In this document: one piece after another, positions 1 to 6,595 of the stretch | Layout of the letters: each line of letters starts with the position of its first letter | How positions within the stretch are numbered: the stretch's first letter is position 1 | Assembly (NCBI GenBank): GCA_039583695.1 | Contig: JAVKSL010000070.1 | Span: forward strand, 1 to 14,122 | Length of the DNA: 14,122 bases | From: JAVKSL01 sp039583695 | GTDB taxonomy: Bacteria; Actinomycetota; Acidimicrobiia; Acidimicrobiales; JAJPHD01 | Direction of reading: 5' to 3' | Program-made: the position numbers and the translations under genes | Notes under the pieces: model-generated | Told to the model about the DNA's origin: nothing | What the model saw: only the letters and a program-made list of their open reading frames with translations | The model's database searches: none

Positions 1-81
1 GTCCTGCGTCAAGCAGACCTACCGACCACTGCGGTAGCCTGTGGGGCGGGCGCACCCTGCGATTCGACTACGCCTGATTCC
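1..81. other. non-coding window edge with a small hairpin
   Basis: No convincing gene is seen here. A perfect 6-bp inverted repeat (CTACCG / CGGTAG, arms 19-24 and 32-37, 7-nt loop) could be a weak terminator or an element-end structure. The TTTTGTCAAG at 95-104 just downstream shares TTGTCAAG with 1949-1956 upstream of the IS110 transposase, so this edge may be the far flank of that element. That link is inference only. Confidence 0.3.
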
Positions 82-423
82 CTATGGAGGATCTTTTGTC
101 AAGAGCCTTGGTTGATCACACATATGTTCGCCAAGAAGCGGATCCAGGCCTTGAGGCGGCTGGGTCTCGTCGGTGAGGTCAACAATCTCCGTCGGGTCTG
201 GTCGGAGCCGTCTTCCTCGCCCTCCACGGGGCTGGCCCGGGGTGTCCTCGGCCACGCCCGCCTTGCGATGGCGGTAGGCCCGCTGACGACACGCTGGGTC
301 ACAGAATCGAGCCGGGGAGCCGACTCCTGGCCTGTGGTAGATCGCCTCCACTTTCGTGCACACGTAGCGTCCACACGCGCCCACAGTTGAAGCCCTCCCG
401 GGGAGGTCGCTGCGAAGCGTCAC
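82..423 (-). pseudogene. remnant with a CxxxCRQRAYR motif
   Basis: The open frame is 113 codons, but only its middle looks like real protein. Around residues 39-55 (about nt 260-310) it reads RFCDPACRQRAYRHRKAG. A short Cys-x3-Cys-Arg-Gln-Arg-Ala-Tyr block of this kind is familiar from small putative zinc-binding actinobacterial proteins. The residues before it contain only scattered cysteines, and the tail (after about residue 60) resembles nothing I know. I read it as the remains of a small metal-binding protein joined to unrelated DNA next to the truncated IS110 transposase. It could also be a genuine small orphan gene; no ribosome binding site settles the start. Confidence 0.35.
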
Positions 424-604
424 TCATTGCGGCAGCCGAACCCGGGCCCAGATGTGTTGTCGGGCTGTCGTCGAGGTTCTCGGTCCCAAGCGTCACGCAT
501 GCGGGGGCCCCGACCGGTTCAAGCAGGGATTGGCAGTCATCCTCGGGCGCTGGCGGGGTTGCACCGGCGCCACGACGGGCGAGTGGGTCCCAAGCGTCAC
601 GCAT
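415..604. repeat. dispersed short direct repeat (AAGCGTCAC[G/T]CAT)
   Basis: A 19-bp sequence, GGTCCCAAGCGTCACGCAT, occurs identically at 482-500 and 586-604. A one-mismatch 13-bp core copy (AAGCGTCACTCAT) lies at 415-427. Spacings are 73 and 104 bp. The repeats sit in DNA that replaces the expected C-terminal coding region of the IS110 transposase. They may be ends of a small element or protein-binding sites. The function is unknown and no coding signal explains them. Confidence 0.5.
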
Positions 605-689
605 TTGTCCCTTGGGTGGGTATGGTCTTGACGACTCAGCCGGCCAGGGCCGAAGATGGGCGGTGGGGAAGGTCGCCCCGTTGGCCTGC

Positions 690-1653
690 GCTTCGAGCGC
701 TCTCGGAGCGAGGCCGGTAAAGGAGGCGAAGTCCTTGCCCCGAGCGAACCGGGACGGGTCACCCATGATGGCCACCAGGGCGGGACCGCCGACCTCGCCA
801 AAACCGGGCAGCGAGCGGGCAAGACCGCCCACCTCGGTGTAGCGATAGGCGTGCTCGCGAGCTGGCGCATGAGCCTCCAACTCGACGCCGATGGCCCGCA
901 GGAGACGGACCTCGGTGGCCACCTCGGCAGCCATGTCGGCGAACGCAACGGCTGGGTGACCCCCATACAGCTCGATCGCCGCCTCCGCAGCACTGATCCA
1001 TTCAGCTGCCCGCTCGGTGCCTTGATGGCCCCTGGACTCCTTGGCGACGAGGGCACCAAGCCGCTTGACACCGACTTTTACCAGCACACTCGGATCAGCC
1101 CAGCGCTGCAGCACTGCCAGCTCGGTGGCACCGAGATCGCCTCCGAGCGGGGTCATTGGCATCAGCTGGCGAACCAGGCCCTTGATCCGGACCTTGTGGA
1201 TGCTGGCTTCACGAGTCAAACGATCCGTGGTCCTCACCCGTCGGTCCAAGCTGGCGGCCTCAGCTCGCTGCAGGCGAAGCGCCTGCAGCCCGGCCGGGTC
1301 CACCAGGCCCAGCCGGGCGAGGGTGTCGGCGTCGATCCCGTTGGTCTTGGTGTGTCGAGAGAAGAACTTTGCGCAGGTCCGACGACTTTGCCGAGCTCAC
1401 CCTGTATACCAGGTGGGCCCGGCTGATGAAACACTGCGATCGGCATCCAGGCTGGTCCGGTCGGTTCGATGATCACCTCCAAACGCGTTCCCACCGGTGC
1501 GCCAGCGAGCGCTGCGGTCTCGACGGCGGCCAGGCTCTCGGTCGTTGGCCAGCACTTGCGCTTGGCGATGGTCTCGCCGCACTCATCGAGCAACCTGACC
1601 GTGTGAGCGCTGGCGATACCGAGGTCGATTCCCACCAGTCGTCTGTGTCGCAT
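690..1653 (-). pseudogene. IS110-family transposase, frameshifted and truncated
   Basis: IS110 transposases are DEDD/RuvC-like recombinases with a C-terminal Transposase_20 domain. The start is ATG at 1653 with AAGGAG five bases upstream. The N-terminus reads RRLVGIDLGIASAHTVRLLD, the first catalytic Asp block. Coding then moves frame near 1429-1431 (extra base in a T run of the coding strand) and again near 1378-1380 (extra base in an A run), after which a frame containing SRHTKTNGIDADT continues. The C-terminal domain is clear: LPGFGEVGGPALVAIMGDP and FASFTGLAPRA, ending near 700. The last 100 or so residues usual for the family, including the Ser-containing region, are absent and replaced by unrelated DNA. 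Two frameshifts plus 3' truncation make it non-functional. Confidence 0.85.
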
Positions 1654-2059
1654 CTCGTCTCCTTCGCGTAGTCGTGTCGGTTCCACCGGGCTCGCCCGCA
1701 GGAGCGACGCTCATCTTCGGCCACGGTCCCAAGGAGACACGCCCAACCGACGGCTCCCATTCATGTGCTGCAAACGGGTCCGGCCTCGGTGGGCCTTCCC
1801 ACTTCCCTCATCCGGGGCATCCGTGGTCGGGCCGGGTGTGGCAATCAGAGCTACGGGGCCAGGTTCCTTGCGGGCCTCCCCCAGAAGTCGTCTCAACGCC
1901 ACCCCCCGGACCAGCCGGAAAGACTATGCAACCCTGGGACCACGGCGCTTGTCAAGCACCGGTGTCCCTTACATGAAACTGGGGTGGAATTCCTGGCTGC
2001 GGGAATTGGGGCTAACCGGCGGGTGGGCCGTACACTCTTGGACGACGAGGTGGCCGCCA
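1654..2059 (-). mobile_element. non-coding upstream end of the IS110 element, possible bridge-RNA region
   Basis: About 400 bases upstream of the transposase start hold no credible gene; frames here are shadows. On the minus strand, 1968-1936 forms an imperfect hairpin: GGGAC pairs with GTCCC, a 2x2 internal loop follows, then CGG/CCG, a T-G wobble and GCTT/AAGC around a GAC loop. The same stretch contains TTGACA (1955-1950) and, 21 bases further, CATAGT (1928-1923), a poorly spaced promoter-like pair. IS110-group elements are known to encode a structured bridge RNA in the non-coding end upstream of the transposase, so this is where one would lie. The outer element boundary, near 1990-2060 against the IS3 relic, is not resolved. 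Confidence 0.4.
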
Positions 2060-2274
2060 TCATCGCCCTCTACCGGGCGTTCTCCCGGCGGGGCTCCTTG
2101 AGTTCCTTGGCATCGTCAGCTTTGAGGGCTCCGTACTGGTTGCGCCACCGATGGCAAGTCGCCGAGCTCCAGCTGGCGGGCGACCTTTTCGATGGTCTTG
2201 TCCTGGGCCAAGAGCTTGTCGCCCTCGGCCAGCTTGCCGATGATCTGCTCGGGCGTGTGCCGACGTGTTTTCAT
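2060..2274 (-). pseudogene. IS3-family transposase orfA fragment
   Basis: The start ATG (2274-2272) follows AGGAGG. The protein begins MKTRRHTPEQIIGKLAEGDK, the typical start of IS3-family OrfA helix-turn-helix proteins. The first frame continues to about ARQLELGDL, then a small indel near 2160 moves coding into another frame that reads HRWRNQYGALKADDAKELKE and RRENAR, again typical OrfA. The leucine-zipper end expected after ENAR is missing and a TAG follows at about 2062. No OrfB (DDE integrase) is present. The loss occurs where IS110-related DNA begins, so the IS110 element or a later deletion probably removed the rest. Confidence 0.8.
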
Positions 2275-2495
2275 GGCTGTCCTCCTGCCCCCATTCTGGG
2301 GTGTCGGACTCGCCCATGTGCTGGACCACTCTCAGGGGGTCACGCCAAACCAGGTGAGCTCGCCCACCTTGGTCCAGCGGCGCGCGTCGTAGCGGACTGA
2401 AACAGGATGAAGCCGAGGGCTCGAGCACCGAAGCCAGGCGGTGGCCACTCGAACCCCGAAGCGCTCGGACCTGCAGCACGACAAGCCTGCGTTCG
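2275..2495. other. spacer between IS3 relic and anti-sigma gene
   Basis: No gene is supported here. The part next to 2274 (to about 2340) probably contains the left end of the IS3-family element, since it directly precedes the orfA ribosome binding site, but I could not place a terminal inverted repeat. The rest lies downstream of the anti-sigma stop codon. Confidence 0.35.
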
Positions 2496-3212
2496 CTAAT
2501 AGCCCAGAGCCATGGCCAGGCGCATCAAGGTCTCGTTGCTTCCCCTCCCAGCAAGCAGCACCGAGGAGCGCGTCCCGTTCAGGCAGAGAATATGGATATT
2601 GCCATTGGCAGCGTTCCAAGCCATCGCGTTGGATTGGTGAAGCATCGTGGCGTCAAGGGGTACCGCGAACGGCGTGCTCGACACGGCCGCCACCGCGTCT
2701 GTGGGCCATGCTTGGTACCGTGTGAGACGAAGCACCTGGCCCTGTGTCGTCATGGTCACCGGGGCACCCAACTGGCGCGGACCCTCGCTCGGCGCAGAAT
2801 CCGCAGAGGGCTTGACAGGGCTGGGCAGTGTCTTTGCCATGCCTACCACTGCGTCGATGGCCGCGAATCGCTGCGCTGGGACGACGGGCGTTCCGAGAAT
2901 GCTCAGGAAAAGCAGGCCACCCGCCACAAAGGTGGTGGCGAACAGAGCTCCAACCAACCTGGCCGACACTCGGGGAAGAGGCCGAGTGGCTTCTGTCGGC
3001 TCCGCCAGCTCCACCACAAGGCGCACTCGATCTACCAGCGCAGGCAAAACGGTCCTCCGAAGCGTACCGGCGAGATGCCGACCTTCTCGATCCTCCTCCA
3101 AGGCGCGCCAGCAGGCGTCACACGAGAGCAGATGGATGTCAAATGCCTCCCTCTGGCTCATATCCAGGTCTCTGGCTAGGAATGAGACCAGCCTGGCCTC
3201 ATGGTCTCTCAC
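2496..3212 (-). CDS. membrane-anchored zinc-type anti-sigma factor
   Basis: The 238-residue protein starts with GTG at 3212 inside the end of the sigma factor gene (14-base overlap), so the two are translationally coupled. Residues 27-34 read HLLSCDAC, the His-x3-Cys-x2-Cys signature of the zinc-associated anti-sigma (ZAS) domain that binds ECF sigma factors in the cytoplasm. A single membrane segment follows at about 86-107. The remaining roughly 130 residues should be outside the membrane and probably sense the signal; I recognise no family in them. The likely role is to hold the neighbouring sigma factor inactive until an envelope or redox signal releases it. The domain call is strong; the signal is unknown. 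Confidence 0.82.
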   Translation of the reverse strand: MRDHEARLVSFLARDLDMSQREAFDIHLLSCDACWRALEEDREGRHLAGTLRRTVLPALVDRVRLVVELAEPTEATRPLPRVSARLVGALFATTFVAGGLLFLSILGTPVVPAQRFAAIDAVVGMAKTLPSPVKPSADSAPSEGPRQLGAPVTMTTQGQVLRLTRYQAWPTDAVAAVSSTPFAVPLDATMLHQSNAMAWNAANGNIHILCLNGTRSSVLLAGRGSNETLMRLAMALGY

Positions 3213-3762
3213 GGCTCATCCCTTCATGTTCGAGGAGCTGGGCCAGTCCACGCCGACCGCGGTGAACACGGGCAAGCACCGTGCCCCTGGGACATCCCAT
3301 AACTTCGGCCGCCTCCCTGGCGGTCAATCCGCAGATGTCCACCAGGGCCAGGCTTAGGCGCTGCTCGAGCGGAAGACGCGCTATTGCCCGGGCGACGGCG
3401 CGTCTCTCTACGCTTGCCAGTGCCAGGTCCCCGACGTTTTCGGATCCGGCCATGTCTAGGCCCACATTTGGATCAAGAATCTCGCGGGGTCGCCGCCCGA
3501 GTCGACGTACCTCGGAGCGGCCCAGGTTGAGGCATATGGCGACGAGCCACGATCGAGTGCAAGCTCCCCTATGGGAGGCGAATGCCGCATAGGCGTGCAG
3601 ATAGGTCTCCTGCACAAGATCCTCTGCCTGCCAACGATCTGCGGCCAGGTGACAGGCCAGGTTGTAGATGACATCGGCATGCGGCAGGGTCGCCTCGAGA
3701 AACTGCCGGTGATCGCCTCCTACGCTCATCTGGCCTTGCTCTTCTCGCCAAACATGGCCCAC
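3199..3762 (-). CDS. ECF-family RNA polymerase sigma factor
   Basis: Region 2 lies at about 29-90, with AEDLVQETYLHAY as the conserved core-binding and -10 recognition block. Region 4 lies at about 125-175, with LPLEQRLSLALVDICGLT and EAAEVMGCPRGTVLARVHRG, the helix-turn-helix that reads the -35 element. No regions 1 or 3 are present, as in all ECF factors. The GTG at 3762 gives 187 residues, but its only AGGAA sits directly against it. The ATG at 3729 (176 residues) has AAGG four bases upstream and is an equally good or better start. The stop overlaps the anti-sigma start. The Met-rich membrane protein gene lies 94 bases upstream on the same strand, so the three may form one unit. Confidence 0.9.
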   Translation of the reverse strand: MGHVWREEQGQMSVGGDHRQFLEATLPHADVIYNLACHLAADRWQAEDLVQETYLHAYAAFASHRGACTRSWLVAICLNLGRSEVRRLGRRPREILDPNVGLDMAGSENVGDLALASVERRAVARAIARLPLEQRLSLALVDICGLTAREAAEVMGCPRGTVLARVHRGRRGLAQLLEHEGMSRERP

Positions 3763-3783
3763 TTCCTACGAGGGAGACGTCTT

Positions 3784-3799
3784 GTGCCCGAAGGGGCAC
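3784..3799. other. hairpin between membrane protein and sigma factor genes
   Basis: A perfect 6-bp stem (GTGCCC / GGGCAC) with a 4-base loop lies in the 94-base gap. There is no T run. It could be a weak terminator or attenuator that lowers sigma factor expression from the upstream gene, an RNA processing site, or a structure near the sigma start. Confidence 0.35.
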
Positions 3800-3856
3800 G
3801 TGGAAGATTGGCCCTGGGCGAGCACGGGAGGCGATTTCAACGGCGTGACATTGACT

Positions 3857-4477
3857 CTAGGTGGCCGCAGGCCGAGGTGTCAGGGATCGCGACCGAGCGC
3901 CGTTGAGGTGGCGGTGGAACACGAGCCCGAAGGTGGCGCCGAAGAGGAGATGGCCGACGAAAAAGGCGCCGTGCGATGTGAAGCTCACCATCGACGGGTC
4001 CACCAATGGTAGGACTGCGTACATCATGATGACGTAGAGGAGAGCGCCTCCGATTGTTGACGCCACGACAAAACCCCTCAATGTCTTGATCCAGGGGAGT
4101 CCAGCCCGAATCAGGCCGCCAAGAGCCAAGGCGAAGGCAACCCCGACAAGCGCCGCCACGGCTAGGTTCAAGAGCCCACCCACCACTGCGTGGCTGGGGA
4201 TGATAGTGGTGCCCATGGTCATCACATTGTGGCTCGCTTTCATGGAGCCCGCCATGCTGGAGCCCGCCATGCTGGAGCCCGCCATGCCCTGCTGGCCGTA
4301 GATGATCGAAGCGAAGCAATTGGAGAACACCGAGGCGAACCCAGTGCCCGTGAGCGCGTAGTAGAGCATCATCCACAGGCCGAGGACCACCCCGCCGACC
4401 AGACCGGAGCCGGCTGCCAGGCGCACGAAGCGGCGGGCTGGTCGAGTCACACCCATGGCTGTCTGCGAGTCTGACAT
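3857..4477 (-). CDS. four-helix membrane protein with Met-rich loop
   Basis: This 206-residue protein starts at ATG 4477 with GGAGGAGG about 9 bases upstream. Hydrophobic segments lie at about 20-42, 96-120, 132-157 and 168-188. The basic N-terminus (RPARRFVR) suggests it faces the cytoplasm, which places the 43-95 loop outside. That loop contains a 5-residue repeat, GMAGSSMAGSSMAGSM (64-79), then H83 and two more methionines, with C54 nearby. Methionine clusters of this kind bind Cu(I) or Ag(I) in several transport proteins, so a metal-related role is possible but unproven. I do not recognise the family. It precedes the ECF sigma/anti-sigma pair on the same strand and may be part of that regulon. 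Confidence 0.75.
   Translation of the reverse strand: MSDSQTAMGVTRPARRFVRLAAGSGLVGGVVLGLWMMLYYALTGTGFASVFSNCFASIIYGQQGMAGSSMAGSSMAGSMKASHNVMTMGTTIIPSHAVVGGLLNLAVAALVGVAFALALGGLIRAGLPWIKTLRGFVVASTIGGALLYVIMMYAVLPLVDPSMVSFTSHGAFFVGHLLFGATFGLVFHRHLNGARSRSLTPRPAAT
4243..4287. repeat. three perfect 15-bp tandem repeats inside the membrane protein gene
   Basis: The unit TGGAGCCCGCCATGC occurs three times without mismatch (4243-4257, 4258-4272, 4273-4287). Because 15 bp is five codons, each copy adds one Met-containing pentapeptide to the outer loop without breaking the frame. Copy number could change by replication slippage. Confidence 0.9.
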
Positions 4478-4918
4478 CTACTGGGTCCTCCTCCATTGAC
4501 GATTCTTGCGCGACGCGGACTTGGCGTATTGTGGTGGGCACGCACGCCCATACGAATGCAGAAGATTGGGCCTCCCTCCACCCATAGGAGACGCCGCCCA
4601 GCCCGCAATGATTGCAGCTTGGGCTGTGACAGTTGCCCGCAGGCGCGCGTGCGAGCCAACTGGATCAGCTCAGCTGGGATAGGAGGAGATGCGGTCGCCA
4701 GGGCGAGGCAGGAAGCGCGCCTGGTAGGTCAAGGCGGAATAGACATCGTTGCCCAGCACCCATCTCAGCCCGGCGTCGAAACCGGGGCTCGCCGGGTGAC
4801 CGGAATACCCATTGAGGCGGGCCAGCCGTGACCCCGCACCCCGAGTGACCCTGGTCCTCAGGCGCACGGCGAAAAGGTCGACTCGATGGGACTGGCGGTG
4901 CGCAGATGCCAGATCCTT
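4478..4918. other. gene-poor stretch
   Basis: No recognisable gene. The best open frame is a 65-codon minus-strand one (4867-4670, GTG start, no ribosome binding site), containing GNDVYSALTYQARFLPRPGD. It looks more protein-like than its surroundings but matches no family I know and may be a gene remnant. The bases next to 4478 should hold the promoter of the membrane protein gene; I could not pick out a convincing -35/-10 pair. Confidence 0.4.
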
Positions 4919-5343
4919 CTACGCCGACGCCTCGGCCCCTTGTGACGGACGAGCCATGACCCTCGAGCTCGCACCGGATGCTCGGCGCTCTGGACAGCCG
5001 GGCGTCCGCGGTCACCAGCAAAACGCCGAGCTTTTTTGGCCAGCGCCCCGTAGGCTGCCTCGTAGATGGTGAGGTTCTCCCGAAGGCTCCAGCACCGCGG
5101 GAGCAGTACCCGGTGGGAGAAGCGACGAGAGGGCAGGGCGATGAGGTCGGTTAGCGCCAGGTCGGCGCGTCGAGCGGCCAATTGCCCTGCCAGGACGAAC
5201 CGTCTCAAGACAGAGGACACCTCGAGATCGATCAGCTCCGGAGCTGCCAGTCTCTCGCCACGGAGTCGCGACCGAGCCTGGTCGCCATCGATGCCGTTGT
5301 CCCCGAGTGCTGGAGCGAGCACGCTGGCATCAACGACGATCAC
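4919..5343 (-). pseudogene. vapC: VapC-type PIN-domain toxin, two frameshifts
   Basis: VapC toxins are PIN-domain ribonucleases. The GTG start at 5343 follows GGAGG and overlaps the vapB end by 3 bases plus reading context. The N-terminus IVVDASVLAPALGD carries the first acidic residue (Asp5), and APELIDLEVSSVLRR holds the next conserved acidic positions. SLRENLTIYEAAYGALAKK leads into the last motif. An extra base in a six-A run (plus-strand T run 5032-5037) shifts the frame; the next frame continues LGVLLVTADARLSRAPSIRC, the expected C-terminal PIN block. A second extra base in a G run (plus 4960-4962) shifts it again; correcting both gives a normal ending at TAG 4919 and a length near 141 residues, usual for VapC. 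As written, the toxin cannot be made intact. Confidence 0.85.
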
Positions 5344-5566
5344 GATCCTCCTGCAGCGCCTCCACGGCCTCGGAGAATGGTAACGGTACCGACCCGCCGG
5401 CCCGGCCGCCAGCTCGTTCCAAGATCTCGTCGACCGTGGGGGTCGTCGCCTCTTCGATCAGCTACGCCCGCAGATATTCCTGTAGCGACGGGTGCGCGGC
5501 GGCAGCCCGCTGCCGGAGCACTGCGTGGGTTTCGGTGGGCACATCCTTGACCCGTATGCTGGGCGC
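5330..5566 (-). pseudogene. vapB: VapB-type antitoxin, internal stop and no start codon
   Basis: Reading towards the vapC start, the frame gives SIRVKDVPTETHAVLRQRAA, then HPSLQEYLRA, a TAG stop (5464-5462), then LIEEATTPTVDEILERAGGR and an acidic end QEDRDRR with TGA at 5332-5330. This is the ribbon-helix-helix DNA-binding part followed by the toxin-binding tail of a VapB/FitA-type antitoxin, about 75 residues in intact relatives. The family usually starts M-A-S-I, but here the codons before Ser-Ile are Ala-Pro with no ATG, GTG or TTG before an in-frame TAA at 5596-5594. Both the lost start and the internal stop argue that it is dead. The overlap with vapC is the standard operon arrangement. 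Confidence 0.82.
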
Positions 5567-5583
5567 GGCGCCACTATAGCGCC
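5567..5583 (-). promoter_or_regulatory. likely vapBC promoter/operator
   Basis: The minus strand carries TATAGT (5578-5573), a good -10 match, inside an inverted repeat GGCGC-7-GCGCC (5583-5567). Autoregulation by VapB binding an inverted repeat over the promoter is the rule for these modules. No good -35 is seen 16-18 bases upstream. A second TGGCGCCGC copy sits just upstream. Confidence 0.45.
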
Positions 5584-5624
5584 AGCGGCGCCATTATGGA
5601 GGTGGGTCGAACAGGAACCTGAGG

Positions 5625-5639
5625 TGATCAGCCTGATCA
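5625..5639. promoter_or_regulatory. perfect 15-bp palindrome, candidate operator
   Basis: TGATCAG-C-CTGATCA has 7-bp arms around one central base. It lies in the intergenic space between the divergent vapB relic and the DinB-like gene. It is a plausible regulator site; no regulator can be named. Confidence 0.4.
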
Positions 5640-5731
5640 GCGGTAACGGACTTTGCGGTCCGGCGTCGTAGCCACCACCGATTTCGGCTGAGACCGAGCC
5701 TTGCTGGCTGGCAGATACCTCTTGGTTAAAC

Positions 5732-5748
5732 CGGTCACAAGGTGACCG
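5732..5748. promoter_or_regulatory. perfect inverted repeat upstream of the DinB-like gene
   Basis: CGGTCAC-AAG-GTGACCG has 7-bp perfect arms. It lies 60 bases before the GTG start at 5809, a usual place for a repressor operator or an RNA hairpin in the leader. No convincing -35/-10 pair could be aligned to it. Confidence 0.45.
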
Positions 5749-5808
5749 CGTTTGTTCGCGATGATGGTGAGGACTGCAAGCATCCGCACCCGACCAAGGA
5801 GGCCCACT

Positions 5809-6384
5809 GTGCCCGGCTTCGCCAATGCCCATTCCGAAGAGCGCGACCAGCTGCTCGCCTACCTCGCCGTCCAGCGAGACCATCTTCGCAGTGCCAGCTT
5901 TGGGCTGTCCGATGCCCAGGCCCGCCTCACCTCCAGCGCCAGCGCCCTGTCGATCTCCGGGATCGTCAAGCACCTGGCCGGTGCAGAGGCATTCTGGATC
6001 GACATGGTGGCGGGACGGGCCAGGCCCTTCGACCGCTCCGCCGACTACGAGGAGGGTTTCCGGCCAGGCCCGGAGGAGTCCCTGGCCCGCCTGCTCGAGC
6101 GCTACGGGGAGGTGGCCGCCGAGACCGAGGCGGTGGTGGGCTCCCTTCCGGTCGACCACCCGGTGCCCGTACCCAAGGACGTGCCCTGGTTTCCCAAGGA
6201 CCTGGAGGCCTGGCCGTTGCGCTGGGTCCTGCTGCACCTGATCGAGGAGACGGCCCGCCACGCCGGGCACGCCGACATCGTGCGGGAGTCCATCGACGGT
6301 GCCACCTGGCTGCCGTTGATGTATGCCGCCGAGGGCCTGCCCCCCAACCCGTGGATCAAGCCTTGGGAGCCAGCAGGCTCCTGA
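5809..6384 (+). CDS. DinB-like (DUF664) four-helix metal-binding protein
   Basis: DinB-superfamily proteins are four-helix bundles with a three-histidine metal site. Some are thiol-dependent transferases, but most have no known substrate. I chose GTG 5809 (191 residues) because AAGGAGG precedes it by seven bases; an in-frame start at 5752 lacks a site and adds an unrelated basic leader. Expected features are visible: SISGIVKHLAGAEAFWIDM with His55 in helix 2, and LLHLIEETARHAGHADIVRE with His143, His151 and His154 in the last helix of the bundle. The gene stands alone on the plus strand and converges with the MoaD/ThiS-like gene. DUF664 proteins in actinobacteria often have this length. The family call is strong; the reaction is unknown. 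Confidence 0.88.
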   Translation: MPGFANAHSEERDQLLAYLAVQRDHLRSASFGLSDAQARLTSSASALSISGIVKHLAGAEAFWIDMVAGRARPFDRSADYEEGFRPGPEESLARLLERYGEVAAETEAVVGSLPVDHPVPVPKDVPWFPKDLEAWPLRWVLLHLIEETARHAGHADIVRESIDGATWLPLMYAAEGLPPNPWIKPWEPAGS

Positions 6385-6560
6385 GCCCGGGTTTTCGCCA
6401 GCCCCGCCAGGCCCGCCAGCCCCGCCAGCCCCGCCAGCCCCGCCAGCCCCGCCAGCCCGGGTTTTCGCCAGCCCCGCCAGCCCCGCCAGGCCCGCCAGGC
6501 CCGCCAGGCCCGCCAGCCCCGCCAGCCCCGCCAGCCCCGCCAGCCCCGCCAGCCCCGCCA
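6384..6560. repeat. GC-rich 9-bp minisatellite between convergent genes
   Basis: About eighteen units of a 9-bp repeat (GCCCCGCCA, with GGCCCGCCA variants) fill the gap after the DinB-like stop codon. A 27-bp block including CCCGGGTTTTCG occurs at 6384-6410 and again at 6464-6490, 80 bp apart, which points to a larger-unit duplication. All frames are open but give only Pro-Ala or Gly-Gly-Ala runs, so I treat it as non-coding. A GCTGG/CCAGC hairpin at 6573-6591 just beyond may help terminate transcription. Confidence 0.9.
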
Positions 6561-6595
6561 GGCTCCACCCTTGCTGGCCGGCCCCCCCAGCGGGC

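Noticed and set aside
656..1426. Plus-strand frame of 256 codons opposite the IS110 transposase
   Set aside because: It is antisense to clear transposase motifs and has no recognisable content.
5020..5045. Programmed frameshift in vapC at the six-A run
   Set aside because: The needed shift is +1 and not the -1 typical of A-rich slippery sites, and a second frameshift plus a dead vapB make a programmed event unlikely.
5458..6270. Long minus-strand frame opposite the DinB-like gene
   Set aside because: It is the antisense shadow of a convincing gene in high-GC DNA and shows no domain.
6384..6560. CRISPR array
   Set aside because: The units are 9 bp and contiguous, with no unique spacers.
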